Below the pieces are notes generated by a model, which ran no database searches, had not been told where the DNA came from, and saw only the letters and a list, made by a program, of their open reading frames with translations. Below are positions 16,097 to 24,834 of a DNA stretch of 64,000 nt, one piece after another. Source of the DNA: Lachnospiraceae bacterium (GTDB taxonomy: Bacteria; Bacillota; Clostridia; Lachnospirales; Lachnospiraceae); assembly GCA_021199655.1 (NCBI GenBank), contig JAJQHQ010000110.1:1-64000 (forward strand). The letters are read 5' to 3'. The translations under genes were made by a program, and so were the position numbers. Every line of letters starts with the position of its first letter. Within the stretch, counting starts at the first letter, position 1.

Positions 16097-16852
16097 TTAA
16101 TAATCATTACAAGCAAACGGCTCCCCCAGTTCTTCATCCAGAAGAGAAATCATCGTCTCGTTCGTACCGCCATAAAGGACAATACATTCCTCCTGCAGAT
16201 AAAGGCGAATGGGAGCCACATAATCAATGACCACACTCTCGCCCTCCATCCCAAACATGGAAGGATCGTCCGCATCAAACGCTTCAGATACCGCCTCCGC
16301 CATTTCACTGTCGGCATAGTGAAAGACTGAAATCCATCCAAGAGTGACCGTATAATTGACTTCCTCATCCGGATCTCCTTCCGGGTCATCTTCTTCTGCC
16401 GAAGGCCAGATCGTCAGACTATCCGCATACTCAGAGCAATACTCACTTACACCCTTTGAAAATTCAATCTGGAAGCCCTCGCTTTCAATCAGTTCTGCCA
16501 CAGTTGCCGCCATCTCTGATATTTCCAGACGTTCAATATCCAATGCAATAATCTGAGCCGGATAGGTCTCCATGACCATACCATTATAGGTAATCTTTAC
16601 GGTATCATCCACAGTAACTGTATCAAAAAATTCTTCGAGCTGTGCATCATCAACTTCATCTAAACCAACATACATCTGGTCAGCGTTGTCGTATTCCTCC
16701 GTGTCAAAATTTGGTTGCACAAGAATAGAAGCCTCCTCTATCTCCAATACGGTCGCGCAAAAGGTTTTCTCCTCCGTTTCTTCTTCGGCGCACACCGGAA
16801 GTGCCATCAAAGCACAGAAAACAGATACTATAATTGCAACGTTTTTCTTCAT
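16097..16852 (-). CDS. secreted acidic protein, DUF3221-like N-terminal part
   Basis: 251 residues. Signal peptide MKKNVAIIVSVFCALMALPV, then CA/EEE as the likely cut. Residues about 30-105 resemble the OB-like DUF3221 fold (CATVLEIEEASILVQ, then VDDTVKITYNGMVMETYPAQI). The C-terminal half is acidic and unrecognised. AAAGGAGATC precedes the ATG. A decayed copy of its last 50 codons lies at 11623-11785 in the same orientation, beyond the demethylase module. Function unknown; extracellular, possibly cell-surface. Confidence 0.75.
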   Translation of the reverse strand: MKKNVAIIVSVFCALMALPVCAEEETEEKTFCATVLEIEEASILVQPNFDTEEYDNADQMYVGLDEVDDAQLEEFFDTVTVDDTVKITYNGMVMETYPAQIIALDIERLEISEMAATVAELIESEGFQIEFSKGVSEYCSEYADSLTIWPSAEEDDPEGDPDEEVNYTVTLGWISVFHYADSEMAEAVSEAFDADDPSMFGMEGESVVIDYVAPIRLYLQEECIVLYGGTNETMISLLDEELGEPFACNDY

Positions 16853-16940
16853 TCTGATCTCCTTTATTTTCTGAGAGTTCTGTTGTCCGATTCCTGACCT
16901 GTATTAATTCCCCAGTTCTCCTAAAAGCCAAAAGGTAACA

Positions 16941-16974
16941 AAAAAGCCGACAAATTATTTTACAATTCATCGGC
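16941..16974 (-). terminator. intrinsic terminator of mazEF
   Basis: On the minus strand GCCGA and TCGGC pair and are followed by TTTTTTG, just beyond the mazF stop. Confidence 0.6.
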
Positions 16975-16995
16975 CCTTCGCTATTGTAATTTAAA

Positions 16996-17319
16996 TCAAC
17001 TGTCCTGTCTGCCAGAAGGATAATAATCAAAAATACTCTGGATAGCATCTGTAATGTCCATAATACTATCTATTTTCAGTTCCCCTGTCTTCTTGTAACC
17101 ACGAACCCGCAGGTCTAATATTTTCAACTGCTCACACAGAACACCCCCCTGCGTATCGTTCCATGTAACTGGGATATGCAGCGGATCAGCCATAGCATTG
17201 CGCAGAACCGGACAGGCTATGATCTGTTCTGACTGGTTAAAAAAATCCTTGCTGACAACAACTACCGGAAAAGAGAGGTTTTCAACTTTTAAAATATCCC
17301 CTTGCGAGATTGGAAACAT
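16996..17319 (-). CDS. mazF: MazF/PemK-type endoribonuclease toxin
   Basis: 107 residues from MFPISQGDIL, 4 bases after the mazE stop; the longer open frame upstream only overlaps mazE and is rejected. Family features are the N-terminal QGDI(L) start, PVVVVSKDFFN, the ACPVLRN strand, and CEQLKILDLR, which holds the region that contributes to the active site. It should cut mRNA at a short motif when released from MazE. The gene appears intact, unlike the doc and yoeB toxins of this window. Confidence 0.87.
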   Translation of the reverse strand: MFPISQGDILKVENLSFPVVVVSKDFFNQSEQIIACPVLRNAMADPLHIPVTWNDTQGGVLCEQLKILDLRVRGYKKTGELKIDSIMDITDAIQSIFDYYPSGRQDS

Positions 17320-17323
17320 GATA

Positions 17324-17566
17324 TTACCACATCTCCCTTCCGCTCGGCTCGCCCCATGACATTTCCTCATAAGGGCCAAGTTTACCGCCATACTCTGCAG
17401 CCCGCTCCTCCAGTGTCTTATGTCGGAACGTCTTAGATAATACAATATCTCCGTTTACCACTTTTACATCAAGATACTCATTTAAATAAATCCCCAACGA
17501 ATCCAATAACTCTTTCGACAGGCGGATTCCCTGGCTGTTCCCCCATGCTTTTACCTGTGCTACCAT
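17324..17566 (-). CDS. mazE: MazE/AbrB-type antitoxin
   Basis: 80 residues. The swapped-hairpin AbrB DNA-binding part is typical: VKAWGNSQGIRLSKELLDSL, then LDVKVVNGDIVLSK. The C-terminal tail (LEERAAEYGGKLGPYEE) would wrap the MazF toxin. It probably represses the operon through the palindrome at 17644-17663, which overlaps the -10 box. It is the first gene of a two-gene operon with mazF. Confidence 0.9.
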   Translation of the reverse strand: MVAQVKAWGNSQGIRLSKELLDSLGIYLNEYLDVKVVNGDIVLSKTFRHKTLEERAAEYGGKLGPYEEMSWGEPSGREMW

Positions 17567-17643
17567 ATGCCTCCATCTCCCTTCAGCATCTGAATAAAAA
17601 ACAGACGTTTATGCAAAATTTACCCTTTTAGCTTTATATAGTT

Positions 17644-17674
17644 GGTATATACAAAGTATATCCCATGTCTTCAA
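17644..17674 (-). promoter_or_regulatory. mazEF promoter with overlapping operator
   Basis: On the minus strand TTGAAG (17669-17674), 17 bases, TATATA (17646-17651). An inverted repeat GGATATAC/GTATATACC covers the -10 region, as expected for autorepression by MazE. Confidence 0.65.
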
Positions 17675-17877
17675 TAAAAGCAAGCGGAACAAGCCGGTTT
17701 TAGTGCCTTTGGCTTTAAAAACTAACAAAAGCCTCAAATATCCTTTTACTGGCCGGATTTACATCATGCAAAAGGCGCCGCATAATACCAGACAGGTATC
17801 AGCGACGTCTTTGTCATTGGAAAGTTTAGTACAGATTCAAAAAATAGTCAAATACATATTACAATTTCCATATAAAA

Positions 17878-17967
17878 TCAGGCTTCTGTATCACTTACCG
17901 TTTCTTCTGCGTCATCTCCCGCCGCATCAGAAGCCCCAGCCTCATCAAGTATATCCGCATCCACTTT
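17878..17967 (-). other. in-frame acidic extension after the ATPase stop
   Basis: Directly after the TAA of the 17968-19362 ATPase the same frame stays open for 29 codons (KVDADILDEAGASDAAGDD then AEETVSDTEA) to a TGA. It has protein-like acidic composition. It may be a lost tail, the end of an older gene, or a product of stop readthrough. The rest of the gap up to mazE (17567-17967) holds only the mazEF promoter. Confidence 0.35.
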
Positions 17968-19362
17968 TTATTTCCAAAGATCCTTCAGTGTTATGACTGT
18001 TACAGGATCTTCAACTCCATCTAAAATTACCGGTGACCTGGAGATGAAAACATATTGATAGCAGTTCATGCCGGTTGCCTTGACCTGTGATATCTCTTCG
18101 CGGATCACAGAGGCCGGGATATATTCCTTTCGGAATTTGACCTCATAGAAGATATATCCGTTTTCATCCTGCGTAACAATATCGAATTCTCCGTTTCGGC
18201 GTTCCGCAGGGAGATCGTAATAATATTTGCCAATTTTCTCTATGGCCGGCGAAATTTTCCCTGCCCGGTTCTTTCGAATCAAATACTGCTTACAGATCTC
18301 TTCAAAATAATGCGGCACATAGATCGATTCAAAATCCTCCTGGACGTATTTCTCAAAAAATACTCTCGGATCCATAATTTTTCTCTGAGAAGCATATCGA
18401 AAAATATACCGATAGTAGAAAGCGGATAGCGGATCACTGATGTGATAACTTGCTTTTCTTTTGTTTCCCTCATCATTGATGGGGGTTCTTTTCTCCACAA
18501 CTTCCATATTGGAGAGTTTATCAAGTACATCCACCAGTGTGGGGCCGCTGGATACATGCGACTGATCCAGAATGTCTTTGTACTTTGAATAACCTCTGGC
18601 CAGGGCCTCAAACACCTCATTCGCATTTGTTATTTTGGAAATTTCCGCATTCAGGTACATGGAAACCTCATTTTCCAAACGCGATTCCGGAGCAACCAGG
18701 AGTTCCATCAGGTTCTCTTCCACGGAAACAGAGTCGTCCACCAACCGGTTATAATAGGGAATTCCGCCGAACACAGAATAGATTTTCACCCTGTCTTCTT
18801 CAGAAAAACCCGGATAGAACTCTGCCGACTCATAATAATCCATGGGCTTCAAATTGATGGTGAGATCAATGCGCCCATACAAAGGATTGGTATGCTCCAG
18901 CAGATTTCTCATGATCTCTACATAGGAGCCCAGAATAATAAAGGTCAGCTTTGCTGAGTCTCTGTACTTATCAATCAATGTCTGCAGAATGCTGTCCATG
19001 CCTTTGATATTTTCCCGGAGGTATGGGTATTCATCCAGAACGAAGATCATATTTTCTTCGCAGGATCTCTGGAACACATACTCTATAACTTCTTCCATTG
19101 ACTTATACCCAAGCTTTGGAAGCTGCAGTCTTTCGGACAAAATCGTACAGATGTCCCGGGCATTGCTTTCTTCTGCAACCTGTTTGCATTCATAATAGAT
19201 GCTCTGTATCGCCGTGTTTTTCAGCAGCTGCTTCACCAGCTCGCTTTTTCCCACGCGTCTGCGCCCGTAAATCAGGACTGTCTGCATTGCTTCAGCTTTG
19301 TTCGACCTGGCTATTACGCGATTTAGTTTATTCAGCTGTTCCGTTCTTCCGATAAACTTCAT
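17968..19362 (-). CDS. ATPase with DUF234 nuclease-like domain
   Basis: 464 residues. Walker A is GRRRVGKS near residue 32, Walker B FVLDEYPYL near 111-119, so an active AAA-type (archaeal ATPase-like) P-loop protein. A winged-helix part follows, then the C-terminal DUF234 domain with a PD-(D/E)xK-like core (GEFDIVTQDENGYIFYEVK). Such proteins are frequent and variable in anaerobe genomes and are suspected in DNA transactions or defence; none has a firm function. GGAGG lies about 13 bases upstream of the ATG, rather far. A promoter lies at 19401-19428. Confidence 0.85.
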   Translation of the reverse strand: MKFIGRTEQLNKLNRVIARSNKAEAMQTVLIYGRRRVGKSELVKQLLKNTAIQSIYYECKQVAEESNARDICTILSERLQLPKLGYKSMEEVIEYVFQRSCEENMIFVLDEYPYLRENIKGMDSILQTLIDKYRDSAKLTFIILGSYVEIMRNLLEHTNPLYGRIDLTINLKPMDYYESAEFYPGFSEEDRVKIYSVFGGIPYYNRLVDDSVSVEENLMELLVAPESRLENEVSMYLNAEISKITNANEVFEALARGYSKYKDILDQSHVSSGPTLVDVLDKLSNMEVVEKRTPINDEGNKRKASYHISDPLSAFYYRYIFRYASQRKIMDPRVFFEKYVQEDFESIYVPHYFEEICKQYLIRKNRAGKISPAIEKIGKYYYDLPAERRNGEFDIVTQDENGYIFYEVKFRKEYIPASVIREEISQVKATGMNCYQYVFISRSPVILDGVEDPVTVITLKDLWK

Positions 19363-19400
19363 TTTATTCGGTCGCCTCCGACTCGGTTTTATCCGAATAT

Positions 19401-19428
19401 ATTATAGCACACTTTTTCTGTTTTACAA
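19401..19428 (-). promoter_or_regulatory. promoter of the DUF234 ATPase gene
   Basis: On the minus strand TTGTAA (19423-19428), 16 bases, TATAAT (19401-19406), 39 bases before the start codon. Confidence 0.65.
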
Positions 19429-19622
19429 TCCCTGTTCGGATCCGCTTATATGATTCGTTTTTCCTGCAAAAACAATCATAACAGCTGCATGGGGGCTTCT
19501 TCCGTTCCCATTCCAGCATTTCATCCCTAAAATCGATTTATATTCTGAAATCGAAACATAAATTGATTTTTGTTTGTGCACGTTCCTTATTCAGAACAAA
19601 ATATTCGGTATTCCTCCCATTT

Positions 19623-21065
19623 TCATTCCACCGTCACCATCTCCGGCCTGGTCTTATAATACGCGGCTCTTGAAAGCCTGCTTTCCTCCAGATACTGGTT
19701 CTTCACAAGATTTCCAAGCACCTGCTTCCGCAGATAAGTAGAATCACTGATTCCCAGATGTCCCGCAATCTCCGAAGCCTTATGAGCCTGATGATAGCAG
19801 AATGAAAGAACCTTGCTGTCATAGGCGGTCCCGTCCGGCACCGGAGCAAACAGAAGCACAGGAAGCGAGCTATCTTCTACCCCTTCCATATATGTCAGAT
19901 CCGGCAGCACCAGAGTAAAATGATCCGACGACGAACAGATATACGGGCGATGCAGTTCGTCCTGCCCCGCATATTCTTCCATAATTTTATCAAAACCGGT
20001 CCCGGCGGCCTCCATGACATTGCAGCTCACCAATACAGAGACGATCAGTTCATTTCTTCTTTTTGAAGTAATCCCTGACAGATCATATGTCTTTCCCAGT
20101 TTTTCTCCTCTGTAAAAACTGCCCGGTGACGATATTTCCAGTCTGTCTTTAAACATATCGACCTGAATCTGCGTTCCGTCCAGAAAATAGTCACGATGCG
20201 CCACTGCGTTGATCACACCCTCAAACAGAGCCCTCTGCGGGTATGCGTCAATATTTTTTCTTGTACTTTCCAATTTTATCATGGAATGATTCATACGCTG
20301 TGTCACAAATTCCATCATATAATTGATCACGGAAATCATGTTCCCGTGAAAGCGATTGATCGTCACGATCCTTTCGCTTCCCTTCGTGAACCCGGAAAAT
20401 AAGGAACACTGTACCTCCGTCTTTTTGCCCTGATAATCATCTTCGAACAGAACCGCACCATTCGCAAGGAATCCCTCTTCATCATAAAATCCCATGGACT
20501 GCAGAGCTTTCTCTGTCAAAGCCTTCCCATTATTATGAGAAGCGTAAAAGCTGCGCAGTATCGTAAAATCTGCTGCTTCATATTTTCTGTCTGAAGTCAG
20601 AGTATCATACTGCGTATTTTTGCTTTTCACGCTCATCTCAATAATTTCCTCATAGGTCGCCCCGTTTGTAAATCCATCCCTTCGCATAAAAATAGAAGGT
20701 ATGCTCCTGTATTTCAGGATAACCGGCTTTACAGCAGATTCCAGAATCCGGATATGAAGGATGAAACGTTCCGTCCCTTTTATCTCATAACGGACAAACG
20801 ACAGTTTCATCTGCGGTCTCGGCACCAGATGCTCGTTCACCTGATTGTTAAAATAATTGCGCTCGTTATCCGCACCAGCCCGATCAAAACCAATCAGCTG
20901 ATTCGTCTTATCCTCCACGCCTACATAAAAGTCTCCGCCTGACGCATTCGCAAAACCCGCTATGGTTTTCAGCCATCCAACAACATCCTCCCTGTTTAGT
21001 CGGCTTTTACACTCAAATCTGTCATTTTCCAGCTGAATATCATTTATAATTTCTTCCAGATACAC
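19623..21065 (-). CDS. AlbA_2 / ATP-binding regulator (divergent AAA-4 type)
   Basis: 480 residues with a GTG start (VYLEEIINDI) placed 6 bases after GGGAGGTGAG; a GTG eight codons upstream lacks a site. Residues about 10-140 form the AlbA_2/Schlafen-like domain (ENDRFECKSRLN, GGDFYVGVEDKTNQLIGF). A GHKL-type ATPase part follows with NAVAHRDYF and GTGFDKI, then a C-terminal winged helix (ASEIAGHLGISDSTYLRKQV). Such proteins are annotated as transcriptional regulators or RecG-like helicase relatives. The ten-iteron array just upstream is a natural candidate for autoregulation. Confidence 0.85.
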   Translation of the reverse strand: MYLEEIINDIQLENDRFECKSRLNREDVVGWLKTIAGFANASGGDFYVGVEDKTNQLIGFDRAGADNERNYFNNQVNEHLVPRPQMKLSFVRYEIKGTERFILHIRILESAVKPVILKYRSIPSIFMRRDGFTNGATYEEIIEMSVKSKNTQYDTLTSDRKYEAADFTILRSFYASHNNGKALTEKALQSMGFYDEEGFLANGAVLFEDDYQGKKTEVQCSLFSGFTKGSERIVTINRFHGNMISVINYMMEFVTQRMNHSMIKLESTRKNIDAYPQRALFEGVINAVAHRDYFLDGTQIQVDMFKDRLEISSPGSFYRGEKLGKTYDLSGITSKRRNELIVSVLVSCNVMEAAGTGFDKIMEEYAGQDELHRPYICSSSDHFTLVLPDLTYMEGVEDSSLPVLLFAPVPDGTAYDSKVLSFCYHQAHKASEIAGHLGISDSTYLRKQVLGNLVKNQYLEESRLSRAAYYKTRPEMVTVE

Positions 21066-21126
21066 AGGCTCACCTCCCGAACAATACACGCTGCAGAATA
21101 TACGTTTTCTATTTTTTTCAAGTATA

Positions 21127-21235
21127 CTTCAATATCATTTCAAAGTCAACTTCAACATCATTTCAATAATCACTTCAATATCACTTCAATATCACTTCAA
21201 TATATACTTCAATGCCACTTCAATATCACTTCAAT
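21127..21235 (-). repeat. ten phased iterons (ACTTCAATATC)
   Basis: TTCAA cores begin at 21128, 21139, 21151, 21162, 21174, 21185, 21196, 21208, 21219 and 21230, so at 11-12 base steps on the + strand; the complement TATTGAAGTG reads toward the regulator gene. One core in the opposite sense (TTGAA) follows at 21142 of the next turn, near 21241. Such spacing places each copy on one DNA face, as in operator arrays. Confidence 0.9.
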
Positions 21236-21480
21236 TCATCTTGAAGTACTATAATAGAATTTCCCAAATGCGCCCTTTTTATAAAATCCGTATGTTCAGT
21301 GCTTTCACCACAGTTACTAAACTTCTTCTTGCGCGCTTCTGCGCAAAAAAAACCCCGAAAATCAGATTCCTCTGACTCCCGGGGACTGCTCATTTCTGCC
21401 TTTTTGCCCTGCTTAATATGTCCTGCGTTATTTAGCCTGCGTTATCCTTTCTGTATTTAACCTGCGTTGCTCTTTCTGCT

Positions 21481-21993
21481 CTACTCTTCCAGCATCGTAT
21501 TGATCCGGCGGAATTTATGCGTCTCCTGCCGCTCCAGATTCTCCCAGATCGTCCCGGCGAGCTCCGCCAGCACACTGTCTCCAAACGCGATCTGACCGCC
21601 GTAGATACTCATGCCTTCCGCAATGGCCTGCTGCGCCTCACAATATTCGTCGTAATGCTCATCGCCCTCGCAGAAATCCTTCTGCACGTCGATCCCATAT
21701 CTCACCTTAAAAAGCTCCGCCAGTTCTTCCCTGTTTCCGGCCTGCTTCTGTCCGAAAAAAACAGGGCCAAGCACATCATAAAGAAGCTGCTTCTGATATT
21801 CCGCCAGCCCGCTTTCCTCGCACGCTACGAGATAGCGGCTTCCCGGCGCACCTGAGGATTTCCCGGCGGTACCCGGTTTTCCGGAGGTACCCGGTTTCCC
21901 GGCCGCACAGATCTCTCCCGCCGCACTGTTTTCTCCGTCTCCACTATCTTCTGCATCCGGATTCCATATTAATTTTTTCCACTCAACAGCCAT
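21481..21993 (-). CDS. hypothetical protein with Gly/Lys/Pro linker
   Basis: 170 residues, family not recognised. N terminus MAVEWKKLIWNPDAED, then a low-complexity stretch (about 20-52) with GKPGTSGKPGTAGK repeats, then a helical soluble domain (SRYLVACEESGLAEYQKQLL to the end) containing KVRYGIDVQKDFCEGDEHY. No signal or membrane segment. AAAGGG precedes the ATG. The linker is one of several lineage-type inserts in this window. Gene reality is likely from codon pattern and site; function is unknown. Confidence 0.65.
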   Translation of the reverse strand: MAVEWKKLIWNPDAEDSGDGENSAAGEICAAGKPGTSGKPGTAGKSSGAPGSRYLVACEESGLAEYQKQLLYDVLGPVFFGQKQAGNREELAELFKVRYGIDVQKDFCEGDEHYDEYCEAQQAIAEGMSIYGGQIAFGDSVLAELAGTIWENLERQETHKFRRINTMLEE

Positions 21994-22177
21994 ATCTGCC
22001 CTTTGCTCTCCGGCAGCCGATATCGTTCACTTTGAGGGGTTCACATAAACACATTCTTATCGTATCTTATCATGTTTAAAATGTCAACAGGTTTTTCGAT
22101 ATTAACTTCAAGATTTAATTTTGCTTCTTTTTATATGTGTTGCTCTGTTCAACTGCTTCCGCCCCGTTGTTTCTATT

Positions 22178-22816
22178 TTACTCATTCGGCAGTTTTCCGA
22201 ACCGGATACGGATATATGCCTCGATGGCCTCCAGCACTCCGTCAAAGCCCAGCTTCTGGCTGTTCAGACACAGATCGTAGTTTCTCGCGTCGTTCCACTT
22301 ATTCCCGGTATAGTAATTGTAAAAATCACTGCGGGCTTTGTCTGTCTTCTCCACTAATTTCTCCGCCTCATTCGGGCGGCAGGCGTACCGTTCGATCGCC
22401 TGGCGGGTACAATAAGCCTTCGGCGCGTGCACAAACACGCTGACCAGTCCCGGAAAATCCTTGAGCACATAATCCGCGGCGCGGCCGATCACCACGCAGG
22501 ACTCCCTTTCCGAAAGGTCACGGATGATCTTTGCCTGATAATTAAACAGGTTGTGGTCGCTGACAAACTCCTCACTTGACGGAGAGATCAGGCGGCCCTT
22601 GTACTCGCCCTTCGTTTTCTCGAAAATCGGAGCCCGTTTCAGCTTCTCATCCTTTTCGTGAAACAGCGCTTCATTGATACCGCTCTCCTCCGAAGCCATC
22701 CGAAGCACCTCTTTGTCGTAGCATTTGATCCCCAGATCCTTTGCCAGCATCTCTCCGACCGTCTTCCCTCCGCTGCCAAACTGACGCGCAATGGTGATAA
22801 CAATGTTCTGCTCCAT
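22178..22816 (-). CDS. cytidylate kinase-like protein
   Basis: 212 residues. P-loop ARQFGSGGKTVGEMLA near residue 10-25, then LGIKCYDKEVL, and CCR-type segments GRAADYVLKDFPGLVSVFVHAP as in the cytidylate-kinase-like family (PF13189). These are nucleoside monophosphate kinase-fold proteins whose substrate is often untested; the canonical Cmk NMP-binding layout is not obvious. AGGGGGTG lies 7 bases before the ATG. Downstream of nothing evident on this strand; followed by the hypothetical at 21481-21993. Confidence 0.85.
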   Translation of the reverse strand: MEQNIVITIARQFGSGGKTVGEMLAKDLGIKCYDKEVLRMASEESGINEALFHEKDEKLKRAPIFEKTKGEYKGRLISPSSEEFVSDHNLFNYQAKIIRDLSERESCVVIGRAADYVLKDFPGLVSVFVHAPKAYCTRQAIERYACRPNEAEKLVEKTDKARSDFYNYYTGNKWNDARNYDLCLNSQKLGFDGVLEAIEAYIRIRFGKLPNE

Positions 22817-22886
22817 ACTGACACCCCCTGTTCCCTTATATTATGCCTGTTTTATTCTTTTTTATTTGACAGGCATTTTTGTATTT

Positions 22887-22984
22887 TCACTGTTTTTGCT
22901 GTTTTTGCTGTTTTTGCTGCTTTTGCTGCTTTTGCTGCTTTTGCTGCTTTTGCTGCTTTTGCTGTTTTTGCTGTTTTTGCTGCT
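22887..22984. repeat. 9-bp microsatellite (TTTTTGCTG)
   Basis: About ten copies of a nine-base unit, TTTTTGCTG changing to CTTTTGCTG in the middle. It gives poly-Leu or Ser-Lys-Ser ORFs in different frames, none with a credible start. It lies in the otherwise empty 530-base gap 22817-23345 between the kinase-like gene and livF. Confidence 0.9.
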
Positions 22985-23203
22985 TGAACTTTTGAGCTTT
23001 GTTTTATGTTTTTCCGGTTTTCTTTGTGTCATTAGTGTAACAGTTTCTACCGTTTCTGGCAAGTTGTTTTTTGAAATTCTTTTTAAAAAGGTTTTTTACA
23101 GATTTTTCGAAATATTATGTCGAATGTTTTGTTCAATTTATGAAAATCAGGCAACCTTTTTCGTCCATATACTCGCGTGTCTCGCCAATCCGTTCCGCTC
23201 AAC

Positions 23204-23247
23204 AATAAAAAGAGACTGCCGGAAAACAACTGTTTTCAGACAATCTC
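23204..23247 (-). terminator. intrinsic terminator of the liv operon
   Basis: On the minus strand GAGA...GAAAAC pairs with GTTTTC...TCTC around AGTT, followed by TTTTTATT, about 100 bases after the livF stop. Confidence 0.8.
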
Positions 23248-23345
23248 CTTCTCTTCATTTCTATATTTCCATGTTGGATGAACACTGCCGCAGATTTTTC
23301 TGATTCTTTTAATCTGCTCAATCCATTCGCTCACAGCAAGTCTCT

Positions 23346-24056
23346 TTACTCTCCCAGATACGCCTTCTTGATCGATTCATCGTCCATCAGATCCGCCGCA
23401 CGGCCTTCCTGCACGATGTTGCCGGTCTCCAGCACGTATGCGCGGTCCGCGATGCCAAGCGCCTTCTTCGCGTTCTGCTCCACCAGAAGCACGGTCGTGC
23501 CGCTCGCGCTCACACTCTGGATGATATCAAAAATCTCATTGACCAGGATCGGCGACAGACCCATCGACGGCTCGTCCATCAGAATGATGCGCGGATTCGA
23601 CATCAGAGCACGTCCCATGGCAAGCATCTGCTGCTCGCCGCCGGAGAGCGTTCCGGCTACCTGATTTTTGCGCTCCTCCAGACGGGGAAAGCGCTTGTAT
23701 ACTTTCTGGAGACTGTCCTCAATCTCCTCTTTATCCGATCTGGAATACGCGCCCATCTTCAGATTCTGATAAACGGTAAGCTGGGAAAACACACGGCGGC
23801 CTTCCGGTACATGCGCCATCCCCAGTTTTACGATTTTGTGGGCGGGCGTTTTCGTGATATCCTGCCCTTCAAAAATCACCTGACCTGCTTTCGGCTTAAT
23901 CAGGCCGGTCACTGTATGAAGAATCGTCGTCTTTCCGGCGCCGTTGGCTCCGATCAGCGCAATGATCTCTCCCTCGTTGACCTCGAAAGAAATCCCCTTG
24001 ATGGCCCGGATCACGCCGTAGTAGACTTCCAGATCTTTTACTTCCAGCATTGCCAT
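23346..24056 (-). CDS. livF: branched-chain amino acid ABC transporter ATPase LivF
   Basis: 236 residues, the second ATP-binding subunit of a high-affinity branched-chain amino acid (Leu/Ile/Val-type) importer. Walker A GANGAGKT near 36, signature LSGGEQQML near 137, Walker B RIILMDEPSMGL near 155. The GIADRAYVLETGNIVQEG tail is typical of LivF. Start preceded by AGAGGAG. Last gene of livKHMGF, 15 bases after livG. Confidence 0.95.
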   Translation of the reverse strand: MAMLEVKDLEVYYGVIRAIKGISFEVNEGEIIALIGANGAGKTTILHTVTGLIKPKAGQVIFEGQDITKTPAHKIVKLGMAHVPEGRRVFSQLTVYQNLKMGAYSRSDKEEIEDSLQKVYKRFPRLEERKNQVAGTLSGGEQQMLAMGRALMSNPRIILMDEPSMGLSPILVNEIFDIIQSVSASGTTVLLVEQNAKKALGIADRAYVLETGNIVQEGRAADLMDDESIKKAYLGE

Positions 24057-24071
24057 AATAGTTCTCCTCTT

Positions 24072-24833
24072 TTACTCTCCAAGGTAAGCCGTGATCACCT
24101 GCGGATCCCGCAGTACCGTCGCGGTCTTTCCCTGAGAAAGCACCTCTCCGAAGTTCAGCACGGTCAGTTCTTCGCAGATACCTGACACCAGTTTCATATC
24201 ATGCTCGATCAGAAGAATGGTCACGCCGAAATGATCCCGTACGAAGTGAATGGTATCCATCAGCTCTTTCGTCTCATTCGGGTTCATACCGGCAGCCGGC
24301 TCATCCAGGAGCAGCAGCTTCGGATCTGTGGCAAGCGCTCTCGCAATCTCCAGCTTACGCTGTCTGCCGTAAGGAAGATTCGAAGCCTTATAATCAGCCA
24401 CACCGTCCAGATCAAAGACCTTCAGAAGCTCCAGCGCCTTTTCATCCATCTCTTTCTCTACCTTGCGATATTTCGGTGTGTGGAAGATGCTGGAGAAAAG
24501 AGAATATTTATACTCATTCTGAAGCGCCGCCTTTACATTGTCCAGAACGGGAAGATCCTTGAACAGGCGGATATTCTGGAACGTACGGGCGATGCCGCAT
24601 CTGCAGATTTCCGCGGTGCTCTTCCCGACAATGCTCTCGCCGTCCAGAAGCACCGTACCCTCGCTCGGCTTATAGACGCCGGTCAGCAGATTGAAGACCG
24701 TCGTCTTGCCCGCGCCGTTCGGTCCGATCAGCCCGTAAAGAGCGCCCTTTTCCACTGTCAGGTCAAGCGCATTGACCGCGCGCAGACCGCCGAAAGAAAT
24801 ACCGAGATTTTTTACCTCTAACATTGCAGACAT
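24072..24833 (-). CDS. livG: branched-chain amino acid ABC transporter ATPase LivG
   Basis: 253 residues. Walker A GPNGAGKTT near 37, signature LPYGRQRKLEIARAL, Walker B LLLLDEPAAGMNP, all intact. The LPYGRQR variant of the signature and the long insertion between the two are characteristic of LivG. It starts one base after the livM stop, with GGAGGG inside the end of livM, so translation is probably coupled. Confidence 0.95.
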   Translation of the reverse strand: MSAMLEVKNLGISFGGLRAVNALDLTVEKGALYGLIGPNGAGKTTVFNLLTGVYKPSEGTVLLDGESIVGKSTAEICRCGIARTFQNIRLFKDLPVLDNVKAALQNEYKYSLFSSIFHTPKYRKVEKEMDEKALELLKVFDLDGVADYKASNLPYGRQRKLEIARALATDPKLLLLDEPAAGMNPNETKELMDTIHFVRDHFGVTILLIEHDMKLVSGICEELTVLNFGEVLSQGKTATVLRDPQVITAYLGE

Positions 24834-24834
24834 A

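Noticed and set aside
21127-21235. Iteron array considered as a CRISPR array
   Set aside because: Period is 11-12 bases with no unique spacers and no cas genes nearby.
22791-23303. Plus-strand ORF with a poly-Leu stretch
   Set aside because: It is the readout of the 9-bp microsatellite, overlaps the kinase-like gene start, and has no ribosome site or family features.
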